This document shows positions 11,902 to 23,283 of a DNA stretch of 64,000 nucleotides, in pieces. Where the stretch lies: assembly GCA_019059635.1 (NCBI GenBank), contig JAGVRJ010000006.1, positions 1,612,001 to 1,676,000 of the forward strand, written 5' to 3'. Each line of letters starts with the position of its first letter. Within the stretch, counting starts at the first letter, position 1. Source of the stretch: Proales similis. Taxonomy: Eukaryota > Rotifera > Eurotatoria > Ploima > Proalidae. Under the pieces are notes generated by a model. The model made no database searches and was not told where the DNA came from. It was given only the letters and a program-made list of their open reading frames with translations. The position numbers were made by a program, and so were the translations under genes.

Positions 11902-11923
11902 TACACACACACACACACACACA
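11902..11923. repeat. (CA)n microsatellite
   Basis: About eleven CA units; it has no coding potential of its own. Confidence 0.85.
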
Positions 11924-13310
11924 AACACGTGAGCCTGTATGTTGGCGTTTTGCTCGTTCTTCTACTCGCCGAAGAGAGTGAAGAAATAGAAATAGCGTTA
12001 GGGGCGGCACGTGCCCTTTCATGTGCGTCTTTCTTCTCACTTCTCTTCAAGTACAAACCAACTACTTGTTCAATTCTTAATTCTCTTCATACTTGGTGCG
12101 TTTAATCTGAGAAGTGAATATTTGTTTTCGTAAGCGTTTATACGGTTTTGATCGGTAATGGAATGAAAATTCCAGCCTGGCGGACGAGCTGCGGCATTGT
12201 TTTGTGTCACTGGAAATGTGATTACTCAGTTTGCCAATTCGAGATTGGATGCATGACTAGTAGTGGCCGTACGCCGAGCAAACACAATGTGTGCAAGCGC
12301 GCGCCTCAAGTCCTAATGAATTGTGAACAGCGAACATGACAGCAAATAATTAAAACGAGAACAGTTTAATCAACTGCTTAAGCTGTTTACTCGCCACTTT
12401 CTTTTGATCCTTATAGCAATACATACGGCTGGCGGCGATGTATGCTCGGTACTACTGGCTCGTGAGCTGCTTTGTCGTGCACGAACTTTACTTTATTTCT
12501 TCCAAATCAGGCGGCGGCGGCTCCTAGAAAGGCAAAGGCGAAATTGAAGCGAAAAGTTAATATCATTGGCCAATATTTACACATGGTCAGATTTTGTTCC
12601 TCTATTCGCTATTTCGCCTCGTTCGCCGTTCAGTGATAAGTCTTGTTGACTTGTGCTCAAGCCGATCATATCGCACATGACGACGACTGTCCACAATGAT
12701 CACTGTTTATTATAGCAACAAGTGCGCGGATGGATGCGTGCGTGTGTGTTTAGACACACGCGCCGGTCTCAGTTTGGGGGGAGCGGTTCGCTTTCATGGC
12801 CGCTCATTGCCAGCGGACTTATTAATCTTCGCCTCAATTAGAATCGTTTCACCATTGCCGAATAGGAGAAGAGAGCGAGGGAGCTAGTGGCTTCGTGACT
12901 GGCGTAGATAATTGCCCTCTCTGATAAAGCCCGTTTTTCATCTCTCCTCTATCACCTCGCCCATTGCCTCGTTTGCATGATTGATTTCTCAAGTTGAAAT
13001 CCCTATTGATCGTTTAAATAATTGTTTTGTATTGTGCGTTTGAATATTTTTCTCAATCTCTTCAACCCGAATTCATTTGAAAGGGAAATCGATTCGGACA
13101 ACAATCAACTTCTGCTCTCGCATCGCCTAATTCCTTTATTTTCACCTATATTTCCCCTCATCTTTTCTTTTTTATTCTTTTTTTTTCAAATTCAAGTGAA
13201 AGAAAATCAAGTCAATCATTCAATCCGCATCCGCATCTCCAGCTCTCCTCCTCAATAGTTCTTGCCCGCACTCTCCAGTCATCCGGATCTTAGCGCCGAT
13301 GCGCACGCCT

Positions 13311-13420
13311 ATTGGCTTTTAGTTTTAATAATCAATCTGATTGAATTTTGGCCAATCAGATCGCTCGTGATCATCACAGGGCCGAGTGTATGGGCGGGGC
13401 CTTGTGCCGTCCTATAAAAA
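13311..13420 (+). promoter_or_regulatory. core promoter of the achaete-scute gene: CCAAT boxes, GC box, TATA
   Basis: In order there is an inverted CCAAT (ATTGG, 13311-13315), a forward CCAAT (13352-13356), a GC box GGGCGGGGC near 13392-13400 and TATAAAAA at 13413-13420. This is the spacing of a TATA-driven Pol II promoter and places transcription start near 13445, giving a 5' UTR of about 200 nt before the ATG at 13645. The forward CCAAT is part of a perfect 9-bp inverted repeat. Confidence 0.7.
13335..13361. repeat. perfect 9-bp inverted repeat around a CCAAT box
   Basis: ATCTGATTG (13335-13343) and CAATCAGAT (13353-13361) are exact reverse complements separated by 9 nt. The right arm contains most of the CCAAT motif. 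Confidence 0.85.
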
Positions 13421-13644
13421 TATTTTCGTTGAACCTGTTCGTCGAATCGATTTTTTTGTTTTTTTCGCTCAAGCTCGATATTCAATAATCGATTTCTATC
13501 GTAAATGTTTATATTAACTCTTATACTCGCCTTGTTTAGACTAAAAAACGATTCAATTGGACTTGAGGCCAAGCCATTTGGAAAGTTAGAACGAAATTAA
13601 AAAGAGAGACTTGAACAACAATAAGCCAAGGTTGAAGATAGAAA

Positions 13645-14724
13645 ATGCAGTCAGCATACGTCAAGACCGAATTGAACGATTCAGTCAATTACTCAGCGGC
13701 GGCGAATATGAGCGGCGAGGCCAGCACGCTCAGCATGCCCAACGCCTATTGCAGACGAAAGCTGGAGTTTGACGTTCAGAGTCAGAAAAGAAAAGAGAAC
13801 CGATCGGCACAGTTCGATTTTGTCAACAAGGGATACAGAAACAATTTTGGAAAGGCGCCTTCGAACACGAAGCGAAACGCACGCGAACGCAAGCGAGTCA
13901 GGACAATAAACGATTACTTTGCCCAGCTGCAGAAATATTTGCCCCAGTCTAAAACGGGCTCGAAGGCGGCAGTCAGCGGCCTCTCACTCGCTCCAGGAGC
14001 AAAGAAGCTGAGCAAAGTAGAAACTCTCAAGGCGGCCATTGAATACATCGAATATCTGATCGCGTTTGTGCCACCAAATCAGCAAGCAGGCAAGGGCTCT
14101 CTGCTCACACCGCCGGCCTCTCACTCATCTTCTTCGCCCTCGTCTCTTCTCTCGTCGCCCGCCTCCTCCAGCGTGTCAAACTGCTCTACAGTCGATTCTC
14201 ATCGAGCTAATTCTGGTCCGAGTCCAAGCTCAACTCCAGTAAAGCCGTCGAATTTGGTCTACGCAAATGTAGCCGGCAGCAATCTAATCGAGTCGACTAT
14301 GGCCTCAATGAAACCATTTGCCCCACAGAGCAGTTTCAATTACGTCGAGCAGCGATTCATAAATGAAAGCTATCACTCAGCCGACAGCTGCATTGACGCT
14401 CAATCGGTCTATTCTCGAGTAAATCAGACTGCGCCCAAAGTCGATAGTTCATCAGCTTTTTACAATTCGAATGTCCTGAACCCGATAGACTTTAATAGCA
14501 GCCACAACAACAGCAGCAGCAGCAACAATGGCGGATACGTTCAAGATGCCAGCTATTACGCGGCTGGTGCCTATCAAAACGGCATGGAAGTGGCCCAGAC
14601 TGACGGCTACAGCTTTGGCGCCGGCTACATGATTCCGAGCCAAATGCCCTATGAGACAGGCTTGTCGTATCGAGAGGCCGGCAGCTCACCGTACGCTTCA
14701 TGTGCGCATTCTATCCTTGTCTAG
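13645..14724 (+). CDS. achaete-scute-family bHLH transcription factor
   Basis: An intronless frame encodes 359 residues. The bHLH domain spans about residues 77-141. Its basic region NARERKRVRTIN carries the Glu and Arg that read CANNTG, helix 1 is DYFAQLQKYLPQS, and helix 2 contains KKLSKVETLKAAIEYIEYL, the hallmark of achaete-scute proteins. The loop is long (about 17 residues, Gly/Ser/Ala-rich), as in insect AS-C and unlike vertebrate ASCL1. The rest is Ser/Asn-rich and low in complexity, with an Asn/Ser homopolymeric stretch near residues 285-300. Such factors pair with E-proteins to start neural fate. The N-terminal VKTE (residues 6-9) fits a SUMO consensus. The gene has the largest upstream region of the window, fitting complex developmental control. 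Confidence 0.85.
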   Translation: MQSAYVKTELNDSVNYSAAANMSGEASTLSMPNAYCRRKLEFDVQSQKRKENRSAQFDFVNKGYRNNFGKAPSNTKRNARERKRVRTINDYFAQLQKYLPQSKTGSKAAVSGLSLAPGAKKLSKVETLKAAIEYIEYLIAFVPPNQQAGKGSLLTPPASHSSSSPSSLLSSPASSSVSNCSTVDSHRANSGPSPSSTPVKPSNLVYANVAGSNLIESTMASMKPFAPQSSFNYVEQRFINESYHSADSCIDAQSVYSRVNQTAPKVDSSSAFYNSNVLNPIDFNSSHNNSSSSNNGGYVQDASYYAAGAYQNGMEVAQTDGYSFGAGYMIPSQMPYETGLSYREAGSSPYASCAHSILV

Positions 14725-15313
14725 TGACCGAAAGCTCTTTTCTTTGTTGCTCAATCCGTTTGTTCATCTGCCTTAGGCATCTAGCTTGCTTAACTGCCAG
14801 CCGCTTTGCTCCTCTTTGTTGTTTTTTCCTCTCTGCTGTCGTGCATCGGTTCTTATTTATTGCTTCTTAATCCGTTTCGAGAATAAATCGTTTTCATCTT
14901 CAATCATCTTCAAATAACAAATGTAAACACAGCTCGAGCGAGAAAGAAAGAGTGATTCGCTCCAATAGGAGACGGAAAGCAAAGAGTGAATGTGGACCAG
15001 AACAGACATAGACGGACAGGAGGTGGAGAGAGCGGGCATAGTGAATGTAGATTTGCAATCTGACGTGTGAGACCTCAATCAAGAAGATTTAGTGACTGTG
15101 TGTGTGTTTGCAAGAGTGATTTTGCTCGATTTCGATTCTTACAAACCAATTCCAATTGAGTGTTCAATCTTGTGCCAAAGAAAAAAAATACGCCCACAAG
15201 TGGTCAACAAGCGCCGATTGAGTTTGCATCAAAACTTGCTCAAAAGTGAACATCTCGCATGCTGCTTGTGTCAATAAATCTATTCTACAGTGGAATCGAT
15301 TGTCGAGCGTGAT
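14725..15313 (+). other. 3' UTR of the bHLH gene and leader of ANAPC1
   Basis: AATAAA at 14882-14887 is the likely bHLH poly(A) signal. A second AATAAA lies near 15273, just before a TATTCTACAG acceptor-like site ending at 15290 that immediately precedes the ANAPC1 coding region. No open frame between them has coding character. Whether the ACAG is a splice acceptor of a 5' UTR intron or a trans-splice site cannot be settled from sequence. Confidence 0.45.
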
Positions 15314-18300
15314 ATGATTGTGATTTCCCGTCCGTGGGAGTTTGTGCCCAAAGGCAGCTCGTTTCTCAAGTTCCACGGCACACATCAGTCGGCGCTAGAC
15401 GGCGAGAAAAAGCTTCACGACGATTTTGACAAGGAGAACGCCAAAGCTTTTGAGCTGCACCAAAAGGAGGCGTCGTTCGTTCAGCCCGGCAAGGACGTCG
15501 TCGCCATTCACATCGAAGAGAACACTTCTAATTTCAACGACTCATCTCTTCAATATGTGAGCAAGACCCCACTGGCCAAGAGCCTGCGCTTCGACATGCC
15601 CGTAAGCTTGCCCTACGTGACAGTTCAGATAAACGCCGAGCGACTGAATGCTCCCAATTTGCCCAGGTCGAACGCTGGCGTCTAAAACAAGTGAACGAAT
15701 ATTGCGAGAGCGAGATCTACATTCGCCAGAACACTGTAATTCTCTCTTACGGGTCTCACAACGATTCCAAAGTGGTCAAGCGAAGTTTCAATTTTGAAAC
15801 CAACGTGTTCGATGTAAGCTGAGCCATTCAGGTTCTTTCAACTCGCGCTCTCTCTGTCACCTCTGTTCTTTTTACTTAAAAGGCTGACTGGTTCAATTTC
15901 CGCACAGACACAAGTAGACGACCACTATTGAATAATGAAGCTTCGTTTTAAGCATTCTTCTGAATTTCAGACGAAGATGGCTTGATCAGAAACACACTGG
16001 GCATATTCGAAGAGCAGAAGCTTCACGTCTATTTTCAAAACGGCACTGACTTTCACGTCAAACTTGCGTTCAAGGTCTGCTGAAGAGAACTCGATCGAAC
16101 CGGCTCGTCTTAATCGCGTATTTGAAAAACAGATCCGAAACTACTGGAAGCTTCGAGACGGAATTCTTCTGGAAAGAGAGCTGGAAGAAGGCGCCCTAAG
16201 TGCCATTCAAAGGTGAGCCTTGCCACCGCCCTAGTTACTTCTAATGCTCTTTTCTAATTGGCTCATTCACAGAGGCTGTCAGAACATACCGACCTATTTC
16301 ACCATCAATAATCCGTTCGACGAGATAAAGCCGGTGCTGTTCAGAGCTTCGTCGGGCGAAAGTAAGATTAGACAAGAGCAGTAGAATGAGACTGAAATGA
16401 TAAAAGATTAAATTGCAAGGCAACATTGGCACATTTGTGCGCGAAGGACACAAGCAAAAGGTGATCGGAGTGGTCTCTCACTTGAATTTGGTGCTCGTGT
16501 TCAACTCGTTCAACAATTCGCACAACATCTACAAGATAAGCAACAACGTTCTGGACGTGAGCTAATTCAACAAGATTTTCTCTAAACAAAGCAGCTTGAA
16601 TTTTTTTTTCGCTCAAGGAAGCCCAGTACTTGAACAACATTCTCAATATTTCGAATATTAACGAGCTCGGCGGGAATTTGTCCAACTTGGGCTGTACGCC
16701 AGTGATTCAGCGAGAGGCCAGGCTGTTGAACAGCTCAAGAAAGCGGCTTTCTGTATCACCGATAATCTCGTCGCTCAGCTTCTACAACAAGCTCAACTCA
16801 CCGGCACAGCAGCAGCAGCCATTAGCCTCGCAGGCGCCCACTCAATCCGTGCCCATGAGCACAACCATTCAGACGTCTGTGGTGCAGTCGAACGCCGCCG
16901 GCATGGTCACAGCGCATCAGTATTACTTTCAGCGCAATTTCACGCCGATGAGCATTCACAATAGATCGCCGACTTGCAGTCTATCGCCGACCACAACCGG
17001 CGCCGCAATGCGCCGCAATAGCCTCAGCTCGGGCAATAATTTGAACGTTTACGCTCAGGCGTCCAGTCTGAGTAGTAGTAGCCAGCTGTTGGCGCCCAAC
17101 TACCGTCCGAGCAACTTGCAAGCGGCCGCAAATCTCATGTCACCTTCGGTCGAGATGAGAGCTCAGGCGAGTCAGGTGTGTCGAACACCGTCGAACCAGT
17201 CGCATACGCCGGTGGTCAATCGCCGCTTTTTCACTCCGCGTCATGGAAGCGCCTCGTTGAACATGTCAATCACAAACGTGGATAATTACGTCGAATCGTT
17301 TATTGAGCGTCCGGACTATTGTCTTGAGTTCATTTGGACAGAGCCGCTCGCAGTCATGAGCGACTTGTCTCTCACTGAGTGCGCCAGCAAGTTCTTTTAC
17401 ATCAGCGACTTTTTCAATCAAAAGTACATTTGCTATTTGGTCAAGTCGAAAAATCAGCTTCGATGCGTTCAAGTAGACCAGACCGGTGACATTGAATCGA
17501 CTTGTTTGGCGAGCAACATAAACTACATTCCGGCCAGAGACGCCATATTTCTTGAGAATCGCAATCTGATGGTCACTCTCGATCCGATCGGCAGCTTGTT
17601 TGTCTATTCGGGCCTAAGTAAGCTGTGCAAACTGCAGCTGCACAACATCGATTGGGCCGGAGTCGCTCTGGCCAACAAGAGGCCGGATCCCACTCAAAGT
17701 CCAATGTTCACGCCAATCAAAGTGGCCAGAAATAGACGGCTCCACGAGCTGTCCAACATGAGCGGAATGTTCAAGAGTCCGGCGTCTAAAAGCCTTCTCC
17801 AGCCTCAGCAAGAGTTCAAGTCCGTTTTGGACGCGACTGGCTCTCGCTTCAGCGTGCGTCTGGGCGACGAGCGGCTTATCAGGGTAAATATGAGCGAGTG
17901 GAGCAACTGCAAGATTGTAAGCGTTTGTCTAGACGCGTTCAAATACACCCTGTCCAAAGAGGTCTATCACCAGCTCATTCAGCAATGGTTCATTCATCGC
18001 TACTCGATCAGCGCCGAGTCGATTCGTAGTCAGCTCAACATATTCTTGTCGCTGCTCCTTAATTTGTGTGGCTGCTTTGACATGAGTCGACTTGAGCAAG
18101 TGGTGCCCTTCTTGTCAGGCAACAATTCCATCAGCAAGCTGAGCCAATCGTTTCGAAGCGGCGAAGAATGTGATGCTCTTGACGAGCTGAACGAAGAAGA
18201 CGAAGACAGAGAAGAAGAGCAGAAGCAGCCACCTGCAAACGAGCCGGACAGCAAAGAAGACCAGAACTGGAAACGAGCCAAGTGCAGCCAAGTTGCAAAC

Positions 18301-21300
18301 GATGATGATTGGAACTTTTTCATAAACGACCAATTCGTCGAAAAGCTGGCCAGAAACGAGAAGCATTTGAAAGAGTTCGATTTCAAATCAATTAAAGAGC
18401 AAAGCCACTTCAAAGCGAGTTCAATTGCCGATCTGGAGACGGCTCTACGCGCGGACCAGACCGAGTCCAACATTCAAAAGACAACACTGTCCAGCAGCAC
18501 GAAATTAAGCGGCGGAGGCCATAAACGAGCTTTTGAAAGCATCAACCCGGCCAACAACTCGTTCGGACAAGGGAAAAGTCCGTCGACGGGCGGCATACTC
18601 TACCCATACATGCGACACTTGCTGTTCACTCTGCACCTCATAAACGAAGAATGCAAGCTGTATCGGTCGTTCAAGAACTACTCTGACTCTCTGCTTCAAA
18701 TGCTCTACATTCTCTCGAACGAGCTGAGTCTGGACAGCTACACAAACTATTACGAGCAAGAGAATGTGCTGCTGATGAAGCTGCGGCCTTTGATTAGTGT
18801 AAAGACAATGATAAACTCGAGTAAGCAGACACACATGCCGCAAATGAACTCTGCCAATCTGTCGTTCATGATGAGTCCAAAGCCGCCTGTCCTCAGCGAC
18901 TTCCTGCTCGATCTGCTGAAAGAAAGAGAGCCGGGTCAGGTCTTGTTCAGCCCGTTTCCCATTATCGAAACAGTCACTAAGCGCACAATCAAGAGCATTA
19001 AAATCTACGCTCTGATTGCTCTCTGCACAAAGCAATACGCCAAACAGTTCAAGTTCAAGGAGCTTGTCGACCAGCTGATGGTTAAAATAAACATGAGCGG
19101 CTACACTTGCTCGCCAGCGGACATTGAAACCGTGTCGCTCGACAGCTCGGACTCGGAAGAGGAGAACTCCAGATGGCTGGTCGAGCCGTCGCAGAGGCAC
19201 CTCTATGACAACATATTCTCCCTTTGTCTTGATCTAGATCTGTGCAGTCTGAATCAAATCTACGACTACCCGTTCTCGGTTCTCTTTCCCATCCTGGAGG
19301 CCATAAATTGGTGCCGTGAGAATCCATGCTTTGCGTGGCCTTCGTACGCGTTCGATTTAATCGGTCGAAACGATTTGTCGATATTGAAGATAAACAGTGA
19401 GCTGTTGAACGCGGCCAATTCAGTCGAGTCGTCATCCAGCGGCGATCAGAACAAGCAAGAGATAAACGAGCTGCTGAGCACCAAGCGGCGCCTGTGTGTC
19501 TCGAAAGCTCGCAGCGAGGCAAGGGCCGAAAACCAGAACGACTTGAATTTAAACGTTTCGCACAACACACGCAAAGAGGACAACGACGGCATGGAGCACA
19601 TTATGGAGCTTGAGTCAATAAGATGCCGATTCAACACAGATCTGAGAGTTAAAGAAGTCAGAAACTGCTTGCAGAGCACTCGGCCCATTCAAATTGACTT
19701 GACTCAAGGACAAGACGTGGGCGATCAAGAGTTTGCAGAGGAGGAGGAAAAGTATCTTCTGTATGTGAGCATTCGGACCGTCAGCTTGCCGATGGCTCGA
19801 GGCATCTTCACCCTGCACACCATCAATCCAATACCGACCGAGCTCGTCTCCATTCCGGACCTCAATTTGAAGGGCAAAAGTGTGAGCAAAAAGACCACCA
19901 TTGATCTGAATCGGCTCGAAATTCCGGCAAACATGATTCAATGGCCGGCGTTTCATAACGGAGTCGCCACAGGCCTTGCCATTAACTCGCAAGCCATTGA
20001 CCTGAGCAATTCCTGGATCAAGTCCCATCTGGCCAAGAACTTTGAGCTGACCAACGAGCAGGCCGGGTTTTTGCTCGGATTGGGACTGACTGGTCACTTG
20101 GCCAATTTCAGCATGCTCAACATTCACGATGCGCTTACTCGTCTCCATGATCTGACCAACATCGCCATCATCCTCGGCCTGGCCGCTTCCAAACGAGGCT
20201 CGATGGACTTGAGTGCCACTCGATTGATCAGCATGCATGTGAAGGCATTGATGCCTCCGGTCGAGATTGAACTCGAAACGCCGTACAACATCCAGATTGC
20301 TTCGCTGCTCAGTCTGGGCCTGGTCTACATGAAAAGCGCCAACAAGCACATGAGCTACGTGTTGCTCAAAGAAATCGGCCGCCTGCCGGGCAATGACGCC
20401 GAAAAGGACCTCAATCTGCTCGACAGAGAGTCGTATTCTCTCACTGCTGGCTTCGCTCTGGGCCTCATTCTTCTAGAAAGAGGCAGAGAGAGCCTCAGCA
20501 TAATGGACTCGACATTTACTGACGAGCTCTATCACTACATGGTTGGCGGCCACAAGGACTTTTCAAACCAGCACAAGTTCGCTGCTCCGTTCGGCTCGGC
20601 TGGAGAGCAGATCAACGGCAAAGGTGAAACCAACTCCTACATTCGCGAAGGAGAGTCAATAAACACAAATGTGACGTTCCCTGGCGCCACAATCGCTCTT
20701 GGCCTCATCTATTTCAACAGTTGTGATAAGCTAATTGCAGAATGGTTCAATCCGCCCGACTCGGCGTTCGGCCTTGATTCAATTCGGCCAGATTTTCTCC
20801 TGCTACGAACCATAGCCAGAAATTTCATTCTCTGGCGTCACATTGTTCCCAATCAAAAGTGGTTGGTCAATCAGCTCTCGTCCATCTTAAAGGGCTGCAT
20901 TCGCGACGATAAATATCTGTGCGAGCATCTTGGCCAATACCTGACCGAGTTCAGTCGTCGAACCAGCGAACGGCCGAGAAAAGACGCCAAGCCAAGCTCG
21001 TCTGTTCAAACCGAAGAGGTAATTGAGGAGCTCACGGACAACACTGACGAGGACGATAATGTGGTTATCAAGACCAAAACAAGTAGTAGCAAACATGCCC
21101 TGGCCGATTTGATTGACTTTGATACTGTGGAAGACGACGCAGTTCTGCTTGAGAGCTTGATACCGAATAGGAAAAGTGGCGAAGAATTATTGGAGCTCGA
21201 AGCGGACACCAACTCACAATCAAGTCAAGGCGAAGAGCTGATCGATGACGAGACCAAAATTGAAGCGTTTAGACATTTGATCGCCGGTGCTTGTATGAGC

Positions 21301-23020
21301 ATTGGCCTCAAGTTTGCGGGCAGCTTCAACGCAGACGCCTATCGCACCCTTCTGTTCTGGACGCGCTACTTTATCGATTTGAACGATTCGCGTGTGAGCA
21401 CCGAGAACTGTTTGGCCGCAATCGTCCTCTCACTTGGAATGGTGATGGCAGGCTCGGGTGATTTGGAAGTGATGCGAATCTGTCGTCATTTGCGCTCAAG
21501 AACTGGACCGGCGAACTTACACGTACACTACGGCAGTCAAATGGCGATCAATATGACACTTGGCTTGCTGTTTATGGGCGGAGGACGATACACTCTGCGG
21601 ACAGATCCTCTGAGCGTGGCACTCATGCTCATCTCATTTTATCCGCAGTTTCCAATCGAGAGCAATGACAACAGGTGATGAAATCTGCCGTTCTCATCCT
21701 CTAGATTCCAACTCGATTTAAAAACGCACATTTGGCTGGCACATTTGCAGATTTCATTTGCAAGCGTTCAGACACTTTTACGTGCTGGCGTGTGAGCCAC
21801 GTCTTCTTTTGCCCAAAGACGTCGACCTTGGCACCTTTTGTCAGGTTCCGATTCAAATAACACTCAAGGTGAAGTCGAACAAGAATCAGAGCGAAAATTT
21901 TGCAAAATTAAAATTCTAAACAAACTCAAGGCCAGCGAACAGCATGAACAATTTAGGTTCAAACAAATGGCCCCTTGTATCTTGCCCGAGCTAGAAAGAA
22001 TTGAAAAGGTTTGATTCGGATGACTAAATGACCTTGATCTCTTAAAATGTCTATTCAACTTGCCCTTCAAGCTCGAGGTGCTGGGTCCACGCTATTACTC
22101 AATAATGTTCAAGGACGATTTGGATTTCAATGGGCTAGAGAACATTTTACTCAGCGAGTTACTAGTCAAACAGCGAAACGGCTACTTTAGTTACTCGGAC
22201 GATCCGAAAGTAAATCCTATCAACTCCGCATGCCTCTGATTCTAAACTTAACAATGTCGGCAATATCAAGGACGAAAAGGGCTTCAATATAAGAAACCTG
22301 CTCAACAGACTCGTGATCCCGCATCGGATCACTGTAAGCTCAATTCTAATAATCGAATTGATTGGCAACTAATCAAAATAAATTAAACTCAAGCCGCACT
22401 TGTTGGAAAAAGTCACAAACGAACAGCACATAAGCCTGTTCGCTCGGATGCTCAGCCGACAAGACAGCAAGAGTGTGAACGCCAAGATAAATAAATTGCT
22501 GCGAACTTTGTACGAGTCGGTGGTGCAAGAGACCTTTGACTTTGTCGGCGTAATGCTTCTACTCGAAGAGGTAAAATGTCAGACTGCCTACCCATAAAAC
22601 ATTGGCGAGCATCATAGCTTTTGCTGTGGAAAGGAGTCGGACGCCGAGCCGTCGACATACTTTCTCAGAGAACTCAAGCTGGTGGCCCAGTTTTACAAGT
22701 CGCTGTCAGTCAACACGCGCCACATAATAAGTGAAGATCTTCTTCACAAAACGCTCGGATCTGTAGAGCAAAAGCTCAAGACTGGCCTCAAAAGTAGACC
22801 GTTTTCCTGCTTCTTCAATTTTGAATAATTTAACCGGGCGACGGAAGGTGTTGAGACCATCCGTGCCTATCTGAACGGCACCTATGACGACCGAGTTCGT
22901 AAACTTGCTCAATATTGTACTTTACAGGACATTGATCGAGCCGACCTTGAACAGTTCATTCGTACGTGCTGCTTTGCGGTTTTTATGTTGCGCTTTTCTA
23001 TTAATGCTTTCTTGTTGTGA
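15314..23020 (+). CDS. ANAPC1: anaphase-promoting complex subunit 1
   Basis: A chain of short exons (for example 15314-15601, 15667-15813, 15883-15913, 15971-16074) leads into one giant exon of about 5 kb (16620 to about 21674). About seven short exons then end at the TGA at 23018-23020, for roughly 2,250 residues. The N-terminus MIVISRPWEFVPKGSS matches the APC1 start. The PC-repeat region (proteasome/cyclosome repeats) shows LLGLGLTGHLANFSMLNIHD, AIILGLAASKRGSMDLSATR and NIQIASLLSLGLVYMKSANK. APC1 is the largest scaffold of the APC/C ubiquitin ligase that drives anaphase and mitotic exit. Low-complexity Ser/Asn and acidic inserts (around 18170-18320 and 21010-21250) sit where vertebrate APC1 has phosphorylated loops. 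It exceeds the human protein (1944 residues). It is convergent with CFAP46. Confidence 0.93.
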
Positions 23021-23221
23021 AGAATTAAGCGGACTTAAAGAAATACTCGAGACTAGAGCGCCCAGGAGCAAATTAGACAATCTTCTCAAACTCTATCGAA
23101 TCTTCAATGCCACATAATGGGCCGTGCAGGATGAGCACCGACCGCTTCAAAATGCCAATTGAACCTACACAATGCCAACTTTCTAAAATCGAACTCGCAC
23201 GCACAAGAGAGTGAATGATAA

Positions 23222-23275
23222 TTTATTTTCAATTGCAATCGAATTGATTCAAATTGATTAATGCTGCAGAATAAA
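23222..23275. terminator. interleaved poly(A) signals of ANAPC1 (+) and CFAP46 (-)
   Basis: Plus-strand AATAAA at 23270-23275 lies 9 nt before the CFAP46 stop codon, while the minus-strand AATAAA (TTTATT at 23222-23227) lies between it and the ANAPC1 stop. If both are used, the two mRNAs overlap at their 3' ends by very roughly 90 nt. Confidence 0.5.
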
Positions 23276-23283
23276 CGATCGAG

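Larger units (their letters stand above)
9890..13310. promoter_or_regulatory. 3.4-kb gene-free region upstream of the achaete-scute gene
   Basis: No reading frame here has coding character, family similarity or a plausible splice chain. This is the longest empty stretch in a window where gaps are normally 200-650 bp. It contains GA, TG and CA microsatellites, many TTTAAT/TTAATT homeodomain-like cores and several CANNTG E-boxes. One E-box, CAGGTG at 10757-10762, is inside a short dyad (ACGACA-GG-TGTCGT, 10753-10766). It most likely holds cis-regulatory elements for the bHLH gene downstream; this is inference from position. Confidence 0.55.

Noticed and set aside
12730-12775. Hairpin of GTGTGT/ACACAC near 12740-12765 as a possible microRNA
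   Set aside because: It is simple-repeat self-complementarity with a short stem and no known seed; I also looked for let-7, miR-9 and miR-124 sequences in the gene-free region and saw none.
16630-21678. Several long frames on the minus strand inside the giant ANAPC1 exon (for example 19615-20349, 18505-19200)
   Set aside because: They are antisense shadows of a strongly conserved coding exon, with no promoter, family similarity or splice logic of their own.
22884-23117. Plus-strand frame overlapping the ANAPC1 end
   Set aside because: It is out of frame with the ANAPC1 terminal exon, which reads VETIRAYLNGTYDDRVRKL and ends at 23020.
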